Assembly: GCA_033297075.1 (NCBI GenBank)
Contig: MU858058.1
Span: 1-64,000, forward strand
Direction of reading: 5' to 3'
Source of the DNA: Rhypophila decipiens
Lineage: Eukaryota; Ascomycota; Sordariomycetes; Sordariales; Naviculisporaceae
Length of the DNA stretch: 64,000 nt
The position numbers were made by a program, and so were the translations under genes. Shown here piece by piece: positions 40,991 to 53,300 of this stretch; position 1 is the first letter of the stretch, and each line of letters opens with the position of its first letter. The notes below the pieces were generated by a model, which saw only the letters and a list, made by a program, of their open reading frames with translations, had not been told where the DNA came from and searched no databases.

Positions 40991-41627
40991 GTCGAAGGCA
41001 GTGATATGAGTACCATATCAAATTTCAGGTCCAGCTTAGATTTTATCCAAAAAAGAGGAAACGTGTAATATAAGGCGGGAAAGATGCCATGGAAGAGAAA
41101 ATGAATGGACCCAGACAGGGGGACCGACAAGAGATATGGATGGCCCATCTTCCCTGGACTGTGGAACACGATGAGGGTCAAGCTCTACCCATTGTAGCCA
41201 GGCCGGCTACAGTATTCCCAACAGACAACTGCTAGATCTCAGCATAATAAAGAACTAGGCAAGCGGCGCGAATTGCCATCCTGTATCATGCGTGGATAGG
41301 TTTGTCGGGACTCGCACCCGCGGGCCGTGTCTCCCGGAAGGCCAGGCCCACGGGAAATTTGGCGCTCGCCAATAGGGGATTTTTGGGGCCCACATCCGAA
41401 TCCGGTTCGGCTATCTTGAGCTAAGGGACCGCCCCCTGCTGTGCCGAATGAGAGTCCCGGATCCACAGGGCTGAAAGGGATGCTTCTCTGCCACAGAACA
41501 TCGTATAAATTGAAGCTGACTAGTGTCTTCGGCCCACTCCAGTAGTCCTCGTACCCGGGTCTCCGGCGTGGTACCAGGTGATGTTTCAACCCGGTAGCTG
41601 TACCATATTGCTGAACTGTTTTAAAGC
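40991..41627. other. Intergenic, nothing recognised
   Basis: Carries the upstream region of the DUF1479 gene and the 3' side of the next minus-strand gene. No element identified. Confidence 0.35.
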
Positions 41628-42604
41628 TTATTTTGCACGTTTGGAGCGCCTCAGGTGCGTATTAATCTCGCCTTCTTCAGCCGAAGGCTTCCTCTTCTTC
41701 GGCAGCTTCTGGATAGTATCCCCGGCTGACGGTGATTTTATCTTTTTATTCTCCGGCACTTCTTGTTGACCCGGATTCTCCTCTCCGCTGTTTTTTGGCA
41801 CGTCGAATTCCTGCTGTCTCATCAAGACGAATGCCACACGCTCCACGTCGACTGCCTTGACGCCAAGACGTTTGGTCACCGCTTGGGCTCGGTCGTGGAG
41901 AGTCATGTACTCTTTGAGATTGTACTTGATGGGACCCTTAGATCCACCACAACACAGCCAGTAGAAAGCTTCATCGGCAAAGAAGATGACATTTTCTTCG
42001 TCGTGCACTGCGAGAAGTAGTGAGGCTGTGGCCGGGCCGATTCCCTTCAACTGGGTCAAGATGTCAAGTGCTGTGGAGACGTCAGACTTGTCCTGATAAG
42101 CCTTCACGGCCTTCTGAACCGTCTCTTTCACCGTCTTTGGGTTGTTCGATGAGACCAGATTCATGAGCGTTGGTCTGAATTTCCCGTGGCGGCTAGTCTC
42201 CAGTAATTAGCTCAGATCAGACCTGGATGCATAATGGCAGGAGGAGAGAATAATGGTATGTACGGAGGTGAGGGTTTGGTTGACGACCTACAGTTTCCAT
42301 TCCACAAGGGTTTTGACGTGGTCAATTTCCATAGGCCTCGCCGTGCCTGGGCCAAACAAACCTGGCGCCTCGACATAGCGGTACCCATCAAGTTCCGCAA
42401 GTGTCTTTTGACCGGGCTTGGCTATCGTTTCAGGATCAGGAACTGGCTGCGAGGTAGATCAAGGTGACGGGGTTGAAAGGAAAGCGGCATCATACCTCCT
42501 TTGGCTTGGGATATAGCCTCGATGCAAGATGGATATCTTCCAAGGTAGTCTTGAAATTCGCGATCGGATATATTGTCCACAGATGGAACGGTAGAGTTGC
42601 CCAT
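41628..42604 (-). CDS. Conserved fungal protein with helix-hairpin-helix-like core
   Basis: Three exons: 42496-42604, 42292-42442 and 41628-42192. Introns of 53 and 99 nt (donors GTATGA and GTAGGT) give continuous phase and 274 aa. The central LDILTQLKGIGPATASLLLA is a helix-hairpin-helix GIGPATA-type motif as in HhH-GPD DNA glycosylases. The following VIFFADEAFYWLCCGG block and VDVERVAFVL lack an obvious glycosylase Lys/Asp pair. The tail is Lys/Arg-rich with nuclear-signal-like PKKRKP and RRSKRAK. I infer a nuclear, nucleic-acid-associated protein. Similar proteins are found in many Pezizomycotina as hypothetical. Enzymatic activity is not claimed. Confidence 0.8.
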
Positions 42605-43603
42605 TGCGGCTCTTCAGCGTTGCAGGACTGTTGTTTATTCCGAGATGAGGTGGCACCGCAGCGCTCCAATCCTCACGACCCACCAGGCTCAATGCAACAG
42701 CTGGCAGGGTCGGGTGTTCGTGCCGTCAATACGAAATAAGAAAAGAAACAGTAAGGGCAGATCAATCTGAATGGGTTAAGGACGGCGCTGAGGTGTGCTT
42801 TGAAAGTTGGATCCGGCAACAGTAATATTTGCGCCGTCAGGGACGTCAAGTTGTTGCGCAGTGTGGATACCGGTTATGAAGGAAAGAGCACTTGGAGTCG
42901 GATGGACAGATCGTTTGTTGGATGGTCTCAAGGTTTAAAAGTGTGGTGATGTCCGTGATGAATTCACACAAGAATTCTTGATGCGCGTTCGTCGATCAAT
43001 CAACCCCTATGTTGCCAAGCGCGTCGTTCTTAGTCCAGAAAGGCGGCAGCCAAGCAGTGGTCCGTGTGAGTTAAAGCGTAATGGGCATTGACGATCTTCA
43101 ATAGAATATGATTGAATGCCTCCTTGAGAAGCAACTATTCTATGTTTCCATGGTCGTAAGACGAATTAAGTATGAAGGCTGTCATGGATGAACTTGACAC
43201 GGAGTATCCGTACACAATCCCCAAAAAGATATCAGAGGTTGAAGCCGTGCATATTGAGCGCACAGACTGTGTGCTGATAAGTGGAGGTCCATAATGTAGC
43301 ACAGTGCGCCATGCACCTACCCGCCTGGCTGTTCTGGAATTCGGACATGGTGGGGTCGCAACGCAAGATCCCGCGCCCACTAAAAATGCAGTGGTGCGGG
43401 GCTTAGAAATGTTCCACGCCACCAGGATAGGTGGGGGCCCCTTTAAACAGTCGGTGTTCGCAGTTGACGATCGCCTCAAAAAATTACCTTACCCTCACCT
43501 CGCAAAACAAACAGATCATCGCTCTATTCACCTGTGCTTTTACGTCTCCGTAACCACAACACTCAAATCTTCCCACCTCCGCATTTTTAATAAACAACCA
43601 AAA
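42605..43603. other. Divergent intergenic region
   Basis: Nearly 1 kb between two divergent genes. The final 100 bases are C/A/T-rich leader sequence of the SERF-like gene. No specific site recognised. Confidence 0.4.
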
Positions 43604-44070
43604 ATGGGCGGCGGAAACGTATGTCGCACCAAGTCCGACAACCCATCGGCCCCGCTGAAAGCCTTGCTAACATGAACACAAATCGCAGGGAGCCAAAGCT
43701 GCGCAGAAGCGTGAGCGCAACGCAAAGAACGCCGCTGGAGGCGCCAAGTCGCAACTTAAAGTTGTATGTACAAGACCATGTCTCCAAAGGATAAGAGGCC
43801 TGTCGATATGCTGACGGCGCAAACCCCGACAATAGAACGAGGCGGCCAAGGATATCCAGTGCGACACCTGCAAGGCAACATTCCTCAAAACTACACGAGA
43901 GAAGGCGTACGTTGATAATCCGATAATAGATCTCTTTATACCTCTGTCTAGTCCGTCGCTAATCAACTTTTTTCGTCGACGTATATAGCCTCACCGAACA
44001 CGCCACCAACAAACACAATAAGACGCTGAAGGAGTGCTTCCCCAGCTTCGAGGCCCCGCCTTCGAAATAA
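43604..44070 (+). CDS. SERF-like small zinc-finger protein (At2g23090 type)
   Basis: Four tiny exons: 43604-43618, 43689-43763, 43836-43906 and 43989-44070. Introns of 70, 72 and 82 nt have correct ends and phase; 80 aa. The N-terminus MGGGNGAKAAQKRERNAKNA is the 4F5/SERF motif, rich in Lys, Arg, Ala and Asn. The second half carries a single zinc finger, Cys39-x2-Cys42...His58-x4-His63 (CDTCKATF, LTEHATNKH), ending ECFPSFE. This two-part architecture is conserved from fungi to plants. Role poorly known; SERF proteins influence protein aggregation and bind RNA. Probably nuclear/cytosolic. Intact despite being too split for simple ORF calling. Confidence 0.92.
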
Positions 44071-44469
44071 ACCTCGTTCGCATAAACACATACTCGCCTT
44101 CACCAGGTTCGTCTGAACTTGTTGTCATGAGCATTACGACCGACATGACCGACATGGGAGAAGACATGGTGGCGGCGGGCAGGAAAATGGATGATGGAGC
44201 ACACGATGAACAGGAGGAGTGTCCTGCCAGATATCGCGGTGGTAAAAGCATAGAGAAGAATCTAGCAAGCTAGGGGAACGGCGTTATATTGATTATTTAC
44301 ATCTTTTTCTAGACTTGCTTTTGCACTGGGCTATGGAGCAGGCGCGTTAGATCCATCTTTGGAGCGAAACTGTCATTCACACGGCATGCCCATTCGAACC
44401 GGGAACTCGATGATATGAGAGACAAGAAAAGTCGATCAGGCACTACCGCCAATTTCTAATCTCCAACAA
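44071..44469. other. Convergent intergenic region
   Basis: The 3' ends of two convergent genes. Nothing further seen. Confidence 0.4.
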
Positions 44470-45801
44470 CTAGTGTGCCTCCACTGCCTTCGAAACCGGA
44501 GCAGTATTTACAACCTCTTTGGGAGCCTGCCCATCTGCCACCGTAGCCTTGGCCTGCTCTTCCCGAATCTCGGCCAGGATATCAGGATACCAACGCTCGC
44601 CAACATCCGGATGACTCTTGACCCGGTTTCTCAGGGTAGCCTCGCCCAATGTTTTGGCCACACCGCCACCTCTAAAGGTAAACTCCACGTCGTCCAAGCG
44701 TCCACCATTCCGCTCCAGCACTTTCCTACGCTGGTCTTTGACATGCTCGGGTACCTGGCCGACGCCTACTTTCTCGAGATCCTCGAATTCAGTGTCTCCC
44801 CTGACACCCTGGAAGAAGGGAATCGAGAACCGTGCTCCTGCCCCCGCGGCCGGAGACAAGACACGGTGCGTGGTACTTGCGCAGACGCCTTGAGTCAACG
44901 CCTCGAGACCTTGGCCAATGGCAACGACCAGTGTCCCGTCGATAGGTGGACAGTCGATCCATTCACCCTTTGTATTCTGGACCTGTAGACCTTTGTGATG
45001 TGACGCTTGTAGCAGGTAGCTGCTCAGCACTATGCAAAGCAGCAACAAATATTAGTATCAGCAATGGGCAAACCTAGGAAATGTAGATAGAACGAGATAA
45101 TGAGCAGAAGAGACATGACGTACTACTATCCTTGTGCGGTCCAACCCCCTGATTCCCTTTTCCCTCCCCAAGCGTCCCCACATCAGGATACTTGACAATC
45201 TTGAGCTTATGCTGCTGGTCCTTTCCATCAAAATACTTGTCGAACGCGGTAGACGGTAGCTCGATGGCCTCGGCGATCAAGCTAGTGAAATAAAGCGAGA
45301 TATCGCCCATCCGTTTCATATACTCTGTGAAGACTGGTCTAAAATTCGGCATGACCTCTGGGGAAGGCCACTGGTTTGGCGCCAGCAGGTTGTAATACCT
45401 CGGCGCGCTCTTGTCCGGGATCGGATGGTCAGTCGACAGGTCGATCTGCTCGCGGTGGTCGATCGCGCCGGCTGTTACCTCGGCGCTGAGACGGGAGTAG
45501 CCCAGGAAGGAGGGCGCGTTTTTCATTTCGATTTTTAGTCTGTTGAAGGTGTTAACACATGTTCTACTGGGTGAATATGTGTGCCAAGGTTGTTTACTCA
45601 CTTCTCCTCCTCGGGAATATCAAAAAAGGCTTTGCCTTCACGAATCACCTCCTTAAAGAACTCGTCCGGGATGCCGACATTCTTCAAATACAAAAAGCCA
45701 ACTTCGATCAGGGCATGTCGCAGGTCTGCCAGGAACTGGGGCTTGGTGTTCGGGTCCTTGGCCAACGCCAGGTCCAAGATGGGGATCGATGTGAATGACA
45801 T
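44470..45801 (-). CDS. 2-oxoglutarate/Fe(II)-dependent oxygenase
   Basis: Three exons: 45602-45801, 45124-45539 and 44470-45029, with introns of 62 and 94 nt; 391 aa. It opens with the DIOX_N-type SIPILDLALAKDPNTKPQFL and VGFLYLKNVGIP of isopenicillin-N-synthase-like oxygenases. The iron triad is His202 and Asp204 (GPHKDS) plus His260 (STTHRVLSP), with Arg272-x-Ser274 (ARFSIPFF) for 2-oxoglutarate. Exon 2 also carries FLGYSRLSAEVTAG and DHREQIDL, usual for the fungal subgroup. The extended C-terminus ending PVSKAVEAH is less conserved. Cytosolic; the substrate is not inferable, and there is no surrounding biosynthetic cluster. Confidence 0.92.
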
Positions 45802-46544
45802 GATTGTGTCTGTGTCACCACCCCCTTATTGCAGAAATAATGGGTGATGTATGAGACGTATTGCTCTCGGACGACACGAGGCGTGATGAGAATTCCAAAT
45901 GGGTGCCTGCATATTGCGGATTAGTTTGAGTACCTTGAGCTGATAAATAACGAAATCATATATGGTTGTTTCAAAGCTATGAGTTGTTGATGTTACTTGA
46001 CAGAACATGAATGTGAAGAGTCAAGAGTTACAAAGAGATAGCAAAATGAGCCTTACAACTGAGACAAACACCACGATGAGTGCAGTGTATTGGTAGTGAA
46101 CAATAATTGGAGGTATCTTGTATCGCAATACTGTCGATCTGCTGCTTTTAAAAAGGTTCTCGACAGGTCAAAGATAGATAGGTAAATACATTGTCTTTAT
46201 AATAGTGCCGTTCCCCCGTATCAGATCATTTTCTATTGTGGTCAAAGATGGCGTAATCGGTCGACATCGGCTCACCCTGCCCCGCATTTTCACTCCCAGC
46301 TCAACCGCCCCGCCGGAATTCGTGAGCCCGGTTCGAGCTACAACTAGTACGGCCATCGTCCACGTGTCCGCCGTCGGACTTGACATCTGGCCCGTCGAGC
46401 AAGTTTCAAAGCAATAGAACAAACACAGCTCGAACTCTTTCCAAAGTAAAGCAGATACCTCACCACGTAAAGGTTAGAAACATGAAGAATTCCACCCCTT
46501 GGGGCAATGAGAAAGGGGTACTGAATTGATGCAATTTTGTACAT
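45802..46544. other. Intergenic, nothing recognised
   Basis: Upstream DNA of the oxygenase gene and the 3' side of the UTP17 gene. No element recognised. Confidence 0.4.
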
Positions 46545-49519
46545 TTAAGCCTTGGTGGGCTTTGCTGAGAACAAACCAGCCACCTGGTAGAAGAGGTCCT
46601 CGATAGGTGGCATTGCGAATGCCGGTGCAGTGTTAAAGATATCAGCCAAGTGTTGAGGCGCCACAACGGCCTGGTGAATATCATAGTCCTCCATCTCTGC
46701 GTCTCCGTCTGCATCCACCATCTCCTCGTCACTCTGCTCACCCTCTTCAACAGCCACATCCACCGGCGCGTCAATGACCTCCTTATCCATCCCGAGATCC
46801 GCAAGCGGTTGGAGAAGCTGTCCCTGCTCGGCTCCTTGTGTGACTGACCATATTTGGGCGGCTGCATCTATGACAACGAACCCAGAGGACGTTATGGCTG
46901 GGATGACACCCGTGATAGCCTGGGAAAAGGACTTGGTAAAGAGTGGTTCGCTGCTCTCCGTCGATAATATGACCAGCTCCGATTTTGTGCCTTTCCCAAT
47001 CTTTGTCCTGTAAGAATCTGGAATGGGGGCGACAAGTGCGAAGCAACGCGACTGATAATTGACTGCCAGTTGCGTTAGCCGGTTCGTCACTTCCGACGTG
47101 TCTTTAAGAGTGAAGCTGTAACGTAGTTCATCTGCTACAATGTCGTAGACGGTAAGATCGTCTGATAACATTACGAGGCAGCAAGCCAGCACTTTGATGC
47201 TCCGAACTTGACCCCTGAACATCCCTGACACAACATCACGGACGGCGCCCGTCTCTGTGTCGATAGCGACGACAACAGCTTCAGCAGCAGTCCCGAATGC
47301 TGCAAACAGGACCGATCCATCTTCAGAGAATGCCAGGGCGCCACTCCGAGTCGGTGCGGAGTCGAGCACGTCGTCCTGTTGCACAAAAGTGGGCAGTGCC
47401 ACAACCCTCGAGCAAGACCAACTCCGAAGTTGTTGGCCTTCCGGTCCGGTCGCTGCAAGGCCGTCCCGTTTTCGTAGTTTAGAGGTCCAAAATCTGACTA
47501 TACCGTCATTGCCTAGCGTCGCAAATCGAGGAGAGCTGGGATCACTCGCGAGATCAAAAATGGGCTCAGGCTGAGTTGTATGGTGAGCCTCATTGATCCG
47601 TGTGACGAGCTCGACGGATTTGGAATTGGTATCAAAATGCCAGAACTTGAGAAAAATCTCGCGCTTCTCGCGAGCAACATCCCCAGGCGCCTTTGAACCG
47701 GAAACAAAAACATCAACGTCCCTCTCAGGTGGCTGCCACTCGTCTACCGAAGCAAGCCACTGCCCGTCATGAGAAAACGCCAACTTGGTTACCCTTGGAT
47801 CCACAATCGGGGCACCTTGGCTAGTGATGTTTGTATCGGTCGGGTTGGTGCGTGCAAGAGCATGCTGGGCGAGTCCTTGAAATGAGTTTATATCGAATGA
47901 TTGCAGGAGAGGCATCGACGGTTCTGCACCTCCCAGGGTAGCCTGTTGGCCATTGCCAACGCAAAGATAGATGTGCGAGGGATTGGATGGGTTGATGGCG
48001 GAAACCAAGGGCATAGAGATATCGTCTGCCGCTTTCCACACTCGACGGACGAGTGACTCCTTGGGCGGATGGTCGTTCAGCACGAGTGATTGAATACCAG
48101 TGATGTAAGCGGTCGGTTTGAGCTCTGCTGTAGATAACACCATGGTAGAGTTATCATCTAGGTGCACCGCATAAGATGACCCGCTTGGTGAAACAGCAAT
48201 GTTTTCAATAGGCGCCGCCAGGTGAGGGAGGTAATTCTGCTTGCGAGTATCAAGCTGGAAGAGAACAAGGACAGTCTCATAACCACCAGATATGAGATAG
48301 TTTCCTGTAAAGTCCGTGTGAGCTTAGTCATTGAAAAGGGTGAGAGTTTTAGGCCTTACCATCCTCGCTCCATTTAACGCTGTGTACTGCTCTTCGATGC
48401 CAATGATACTTTTGGGGTTGGATTGGCGACCCCTTGTGTGATGAAGATGCAGTTGTTGGAAGTTTTGACAGAACATCCTTGTATGCGTAGATAGCACCCC
48501 GAGCACAGCCAACAGCCAAATCAAGAGCCTGGAGCTCATCCCCACTTCTGGTTGTCTGCAATGTAGGTCGAATATCGAGGCAAGTGATGATATCGGGGAC
48601 ATTGAAAGCAGTGAAACGGTACTCGAGAGCCTCGAGGGTGTTGGCGGACTTCCGCTTGGTCTTAAGAAGACCGATGTGTACTACATCGTTCGCCGCGACG
48701 ATCACAGCCTTCGCGCCCACCGCAGATCGCAGCAATTGCGGGCTCTCGTCGCAAGTATGGATGACCTTGCCGGAATTGGAAGCAAGAGCCTTGGTTGTGT
48801 ATGCAACGATTTGGGCCAACAATTTCGTCGACGTTTGGAGAACGAGCAGGACGTCTTCTGCCAAGCTACCAAGCTCGACAGACTCGACAGTCATGTCAAG
48901 GACGTTCTTGGTCATGAGAAGATATGGCCTGTCCATGCCTGTCCCTAAGACCCAATTGATATGCCAAATACGGCCGTCCGAGCATGCAACCCAAATGTGC
49001 TCGGGGGAGACTTTCGAGGGCACCGATGATACAATATGCGCCGGTACAGGTTCGCCCTCGTTCTCTGGCCTTGGTTTTGCCACAGGAATAGCTATCCTCC
49101 TAACCAGCAGGGAATCGTCGGTCGAATAAACTTGGATTGAGGTGTTATAAGTGAGGATGAGATGCCTTTATAAATACAGCGTCAGCAAGAGAAGAGACTG
49201 GAGGGCGAAGGGTGACGCACTTTTCGTCGGAAGAAAATATGGGATCTATGTCGAGCATTCGCCCACCCATTGGGTTTGACACTTTCCATGGCTGAGGCGC
49301 AAGAGATGCCTCGATGAGAGAAGAGTCCAGTAGCTCTATGTCTCCATCGCCATTTTGGATCGGGAAAAGCCCCTCCAGACTTTTGCTTTCGTTCCTGGTA
49401 CGATGTTTGGATTTGGGCCTCGAGCGCACTCGTTTTTGCTTGGCATCCGCTTCGTCTTTTTGTTCTCTCTTTCTCTTTTTGAGCGAGGCAGTCTCGCCGT
49501 TTACGTTCAATCGAACCAT
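46545..49519 (-). CDS. utp17: U3 snoRNP protein Utp17/Nan1 (WDR75)
   Basis: Three exons: 49221-49519, 48360-49165 and 46545-48304. Both introns are 55 nt with GT/AG ends; 954 aa from ATG 49519. A Lys/Arg-rich head (LKKRKREQKDEADAKQKRVR) gives nucleolar targeting. Tandem beta-propellers follow, with WD-like blocks PEHIWVACSDGRIWHINW, HRRAVHSVKWSEDGNYLISG and RFATLGNDGIVRFW. The acidic segment VEEGEQSDEEMVDADGDAEM and the APAFAMPPIEDLFYQVAGLF tail match the Utp17/Nan1 family. It is part of the t-UTP (UtpA) complex, which nucleates the 90S pre-ribosome on nascent rRNA and supports Pol I transcription. It shares a short divergent upstream region with RPB10. Confidence 0.92.
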
Positions 49520-49943
49520 GCTTGGATGCGGATATAAGTTTTGGCGGAGGAAAGAGTGGCTGGCCGGACAATTGCAAAACTGGGAACGGCGTTCCAATGC
49601 GATTGGAAGGTAGGTCGGTCAAATTGTCTTCGACCTGAGCTTGGGGAAGAAATTTTGGCGGAGACGTCGAAAAAGTTATAGTGGGGCTAGTGGCTTATCG
49701 TTGATAAGAACAAGCCAATCACGATTAAATATGGGGACAAAGATTTGGCAGTGGACCTCTTTTCGCGTCGTGAAGTTTGAGAACCTGAAGCCAAAGAACT
49801 TTTCCTGTCGATAAAACATCGAACCGACTCCCTCCCCTCGAATAGAGTCGCAACAACTTACGGCGCACGATTCCCAAGGAACATACGCTCAATATATCAG
49901 CAACCCCAGACAATTATAATCTCAAGCATTTAACAACGTCGAA
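49520..49943. promoter_or_regulatory. Shared divergent promoter of UTP17 and RPB10
   Basis: 424 bp separate the two start codons and must hold both promoters. Visible items are an AAATTTTGG near 49650, similar to the core of the yeast RRPE ribosome-biogenesis element, and a cttatcgttgataag inverted GATA pair near 49698. No TATA box is evident. The functional use of either motif is inference. Confidence 0.55.
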
Positions 49944-50368
49944 ATGATCATTCCGATCCGGTGCTTTTCGTGTGGCAAGGTGAGGCGCATTGCTCAAGAA
50001 TCCGCTACAAATCGAGCTTTGCTAACTTAGGGTGGTAAAGGTCACTGGAGACCTTTGGGAGAAGTTCGTGAGACTTTTGGACGAGGGTTACTCTGACGGG
50101 TGAGCAGATTGATCCCATCGACAGCTCCCTAGATCCCTTCTGACGCAACCGAAAATACAGCGAGGCGATGGACAAGATCGGCTGCAAGCGATACTGCTGC
50201 CGCCGTATGGTCATGACCCACGTTGATCTCATTGAGAAGCTTCTGAAGTACGCACTTCTTTGTACATTGAGTAGGATCCCACAGGGTCGCTGACTTGGAT
50301 GATCTAGGTACACCCCCACAGGCCGCAACGAGAAGAAGCTGGAAATGAGCCGCACAGCGGGCCAGTAA
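49944..50368 (+). CDS. rpb10: RNA polymerases I, II and III subunit Rpb10
   Basis: Four exons: 49944-49979, 50041-50099, 50161-50247 and 50308-50368. Three introns of 60-61 nt, all in phase; 80 aa. [12 protein letters not shown] starts the zinc-bundle protein. Cys7, Cys10, Cys44 and Cys45 ([10 protein letters not shown]) are the four zinc ligands, with the [11 protein letters not shown] helix after them. Length slightly exceeds yeast Rpb10 (70 aa) by a short tail. It is a shared essential subunit of all three nuclear RNA polymerases. None of the exons is long enough to appear as an ORF, so the gene is easily missed. Confidence 0.96.
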
Positions 50369-53300
50369 GGCTGGTAGAGCTGGCTTTTTCGAAATCGACG
50401 ATAAAGGATCTTCACGACCGTGCATCTACAGGCGTTTTGGGAGTTTGGTATAAAGAGCGTGGGCGCAAAAAGTCATTCCGGGTTGTGCCGCTGGACTGAG
50501 TGCGATCAGATATTGCTGCATTTAAGGAGGTATAGGCGTCAAGGTTTATCGCCGGCCATCATCACCCAGGCCATGATTCTGGGTGATTTCTTGCCGGTGC
50601 AAGGTTTGCTCAAGTCGGTCCATTTTCGCTCATTTGATTCTCACTGGGGCCGTCCTTTGAGCGATTATACAAGACAGGTGCGGCTTGATACAGCCAACAG
50701 CATCGCCAACCTGCATTTACCGGCATAAAGGAATGGCCTGTATAGTATTCACAGTGCTGATGCGTCATGTGAATGTCGCGAACAGGAAAATGGACACCCG
50801 TCTGTGGGTCGCCCTTCTGACCTTCAGCCTGCGAGAGCCAACGTCGGCGAGAGCTATGCGAGAGCTAAGCTCTGCTGATCTAGCGGCGCACTGTTATACG
50901 GGGGCGATGGTTGAAAGCAACACGAAGTGGGTGAAGGCAGAACATCTAATAACCTGTTAGATCTGAGAATTGACTAAATTCAAATCTCCCCGACCCCCTT
51001 TCTGGTCTTCGTTATGCATTCCCGCCCCATGCGATACTCTGTTTTGCGTCGCCGGCCGGTCATCCCCCTCAGGTTGTTTACGTCAGATGGCCGTTTCGAC
51101 CTCATTTGTTAACTACTCATCATTTAAAAGCGCGGTAGTTTCCTCCTTCTGATACCACACCACCAACTGTGCCTCGTCTGAACATCGGAGGTGAGGGCCA
51201 GCTTCTTGCGCCGAGAAGGAACAACAGCCTTGGCTCAACTTTGGCGGGTAAGTTGTTGCGATAAGGAGGTCCACGTGTACAAACAAGACTCACAGAGACA
51301 ACCTCGTTGGGAGTGTTCTCTGCAGTAGTGTAGTTTTGCGGCCGTTGTTCATGCGATTCCGCTCCATCTCGTCCACACTACCTTGGCATTGGCGGAGAGC
51401 CGGTTCCAATCCGTCGGGTCTCGGAGCGGTGAGGCTTTTTTTTTTGATACCCAATTCATCTTTTTTGCACGACATGGGGGCGCGAATTGATGGTGTGGAT
51501 AAGACTGGGCTGTTGATGCCGGTTTGTTGGTTCACGACTTTTGATATGGGAAAATGAGGAGACCAACAAGGAGGAGGTCGTGACAAACCTAGCGTCATTC
51601 ACGATCTCCTATCCGTATCCCGTATTCAGACCTGCAAGGATAAAAGTTCTTAGGAGATCGAATTCCCGGTATCTTTTGCAGTTGTTCGTTGTCACAGGCT
51701 CAGCGGGTATTGATATCGAGGTCTTCCATTGTGAACATCACCTGACTCTCAGCCTGCGGTTGTGGCTTGACTGCACGGCTTTCTGTCTCAGGGCATGCAG
51801 ATCTCTCGCTCGAATGGACATGATGAACAACCTCACTTCCAGCTGTGCCTGAATATGATCAACTGCAGCTCAAATGGACCACCACGATTCTGTTCTGCCT
51901 GTCGGGAAATATCTTTTTTTTTGTGGATATTTTGCAAACTTGTTGGTCTGTCACTCCATTCACTTGTACATGTACAACGTAGTTCTCCGTACACTGCACG
52001 TAAAGTGGCTAACAGCCGAAAGACTTACACGCGTAAGCAGTGAGCACTGATCCCTGCCCTCGACTTTTCAAGGATCTACGCGTGGGACCCTGGCGGAGAC
52101 CCTGGCAAGCCATTCGAAGTTCAGAATTGCCAGGCCATGGTCACGCTCCACTGACTGATGCTCGAATCAAGCATCCCACTCGAAGATATAATGAGATTGA
52201 CTCATTCCTTGTCTGATACAACATGGCTGGGAATTTACAAGCATCAAGATCCAGGGGGGTCCGTGGTGATGATGAGGCTCATTCTGCAGGATCAAGCCTC
52301 CACTAAAGTACCCTGGGATTCCAGAAGAAGTGGTCTTGAAAAGGGGCCGCAGAACTGGGGGGGCAGGATTTCAACAACAACTGCAAGGTCCCATTACTAT
52401 CTCATCGACAGAGGTATAAGATAAGGTGTTTCACGCGAAAACGGTGGATAAATTTCAAAACCCTTCAAAAAGAAGCAAATTTCAACGAGAAGTGGAAGGA
52501 TGAACCGCCTGGTGGGTCACCAGATGGCCACCCAGAAGGCACTAAATTACGGGACCAGATCACCGGGATTTCCTCCTTTAAGCCACCGTCACAACTTCCA
52601 TCAAAACGACTTTCGCTGAGGAAAACCTTGGCGCGTTGCTTCCCATAACAGATCGTTCGCCTGTTTTCGCAGCAAGGAATCGTCTGCCTCAACCTCGACC
52701 TCGTTCACGGCCAGACAAAAAATGCGGGTACGACTGGATAATCCGCGTCTGTTGAGACAATGACACCCCATGTTGGTTCCGTTGTGCTACCGTTCAAGGC
52801 GGTAAAATGCACATAGACGCGCATCTGACTGATCCTCGAGTCCATATCGGATATGTCGTGTTAAGGATTGAAACCTAACACTGTGGTATCTGCAGCTCCT
52901 GAGGGACAGGCGAGATGAGTTCAACAATTTTAGCAGGCCCTCTCAAGGTCCGAAACCAAAGTCCGTTCTTATGCCGTGTGTTACGGATACATTGCCCGGA
53001 AGACGTTGAAGCGGATCAGAACCCGTAGGCTCTCCGTTCTCCAAGTTCACCGGTAACACGCTCGCCGGGACTATCTAGATTCCGCTTGCCTGTTCCATCG
53101 CATGTCCCAAATTTGGGAGCTCCGGTAACAGAAATAAAACAGGTGTCGTGTAACCACCGATCCGGATTAATTGCTTATGGTGCTGTCGTGGAAAGACATA
53201 CGCAAGAAATTGGATCTTCACGAGAACCCCAAGATCAGCATCTTGGGGGCCGACTCTCTCTCCAGTTTGCTAGGGACGGCAGGGGCCCTGTTATAGAACG

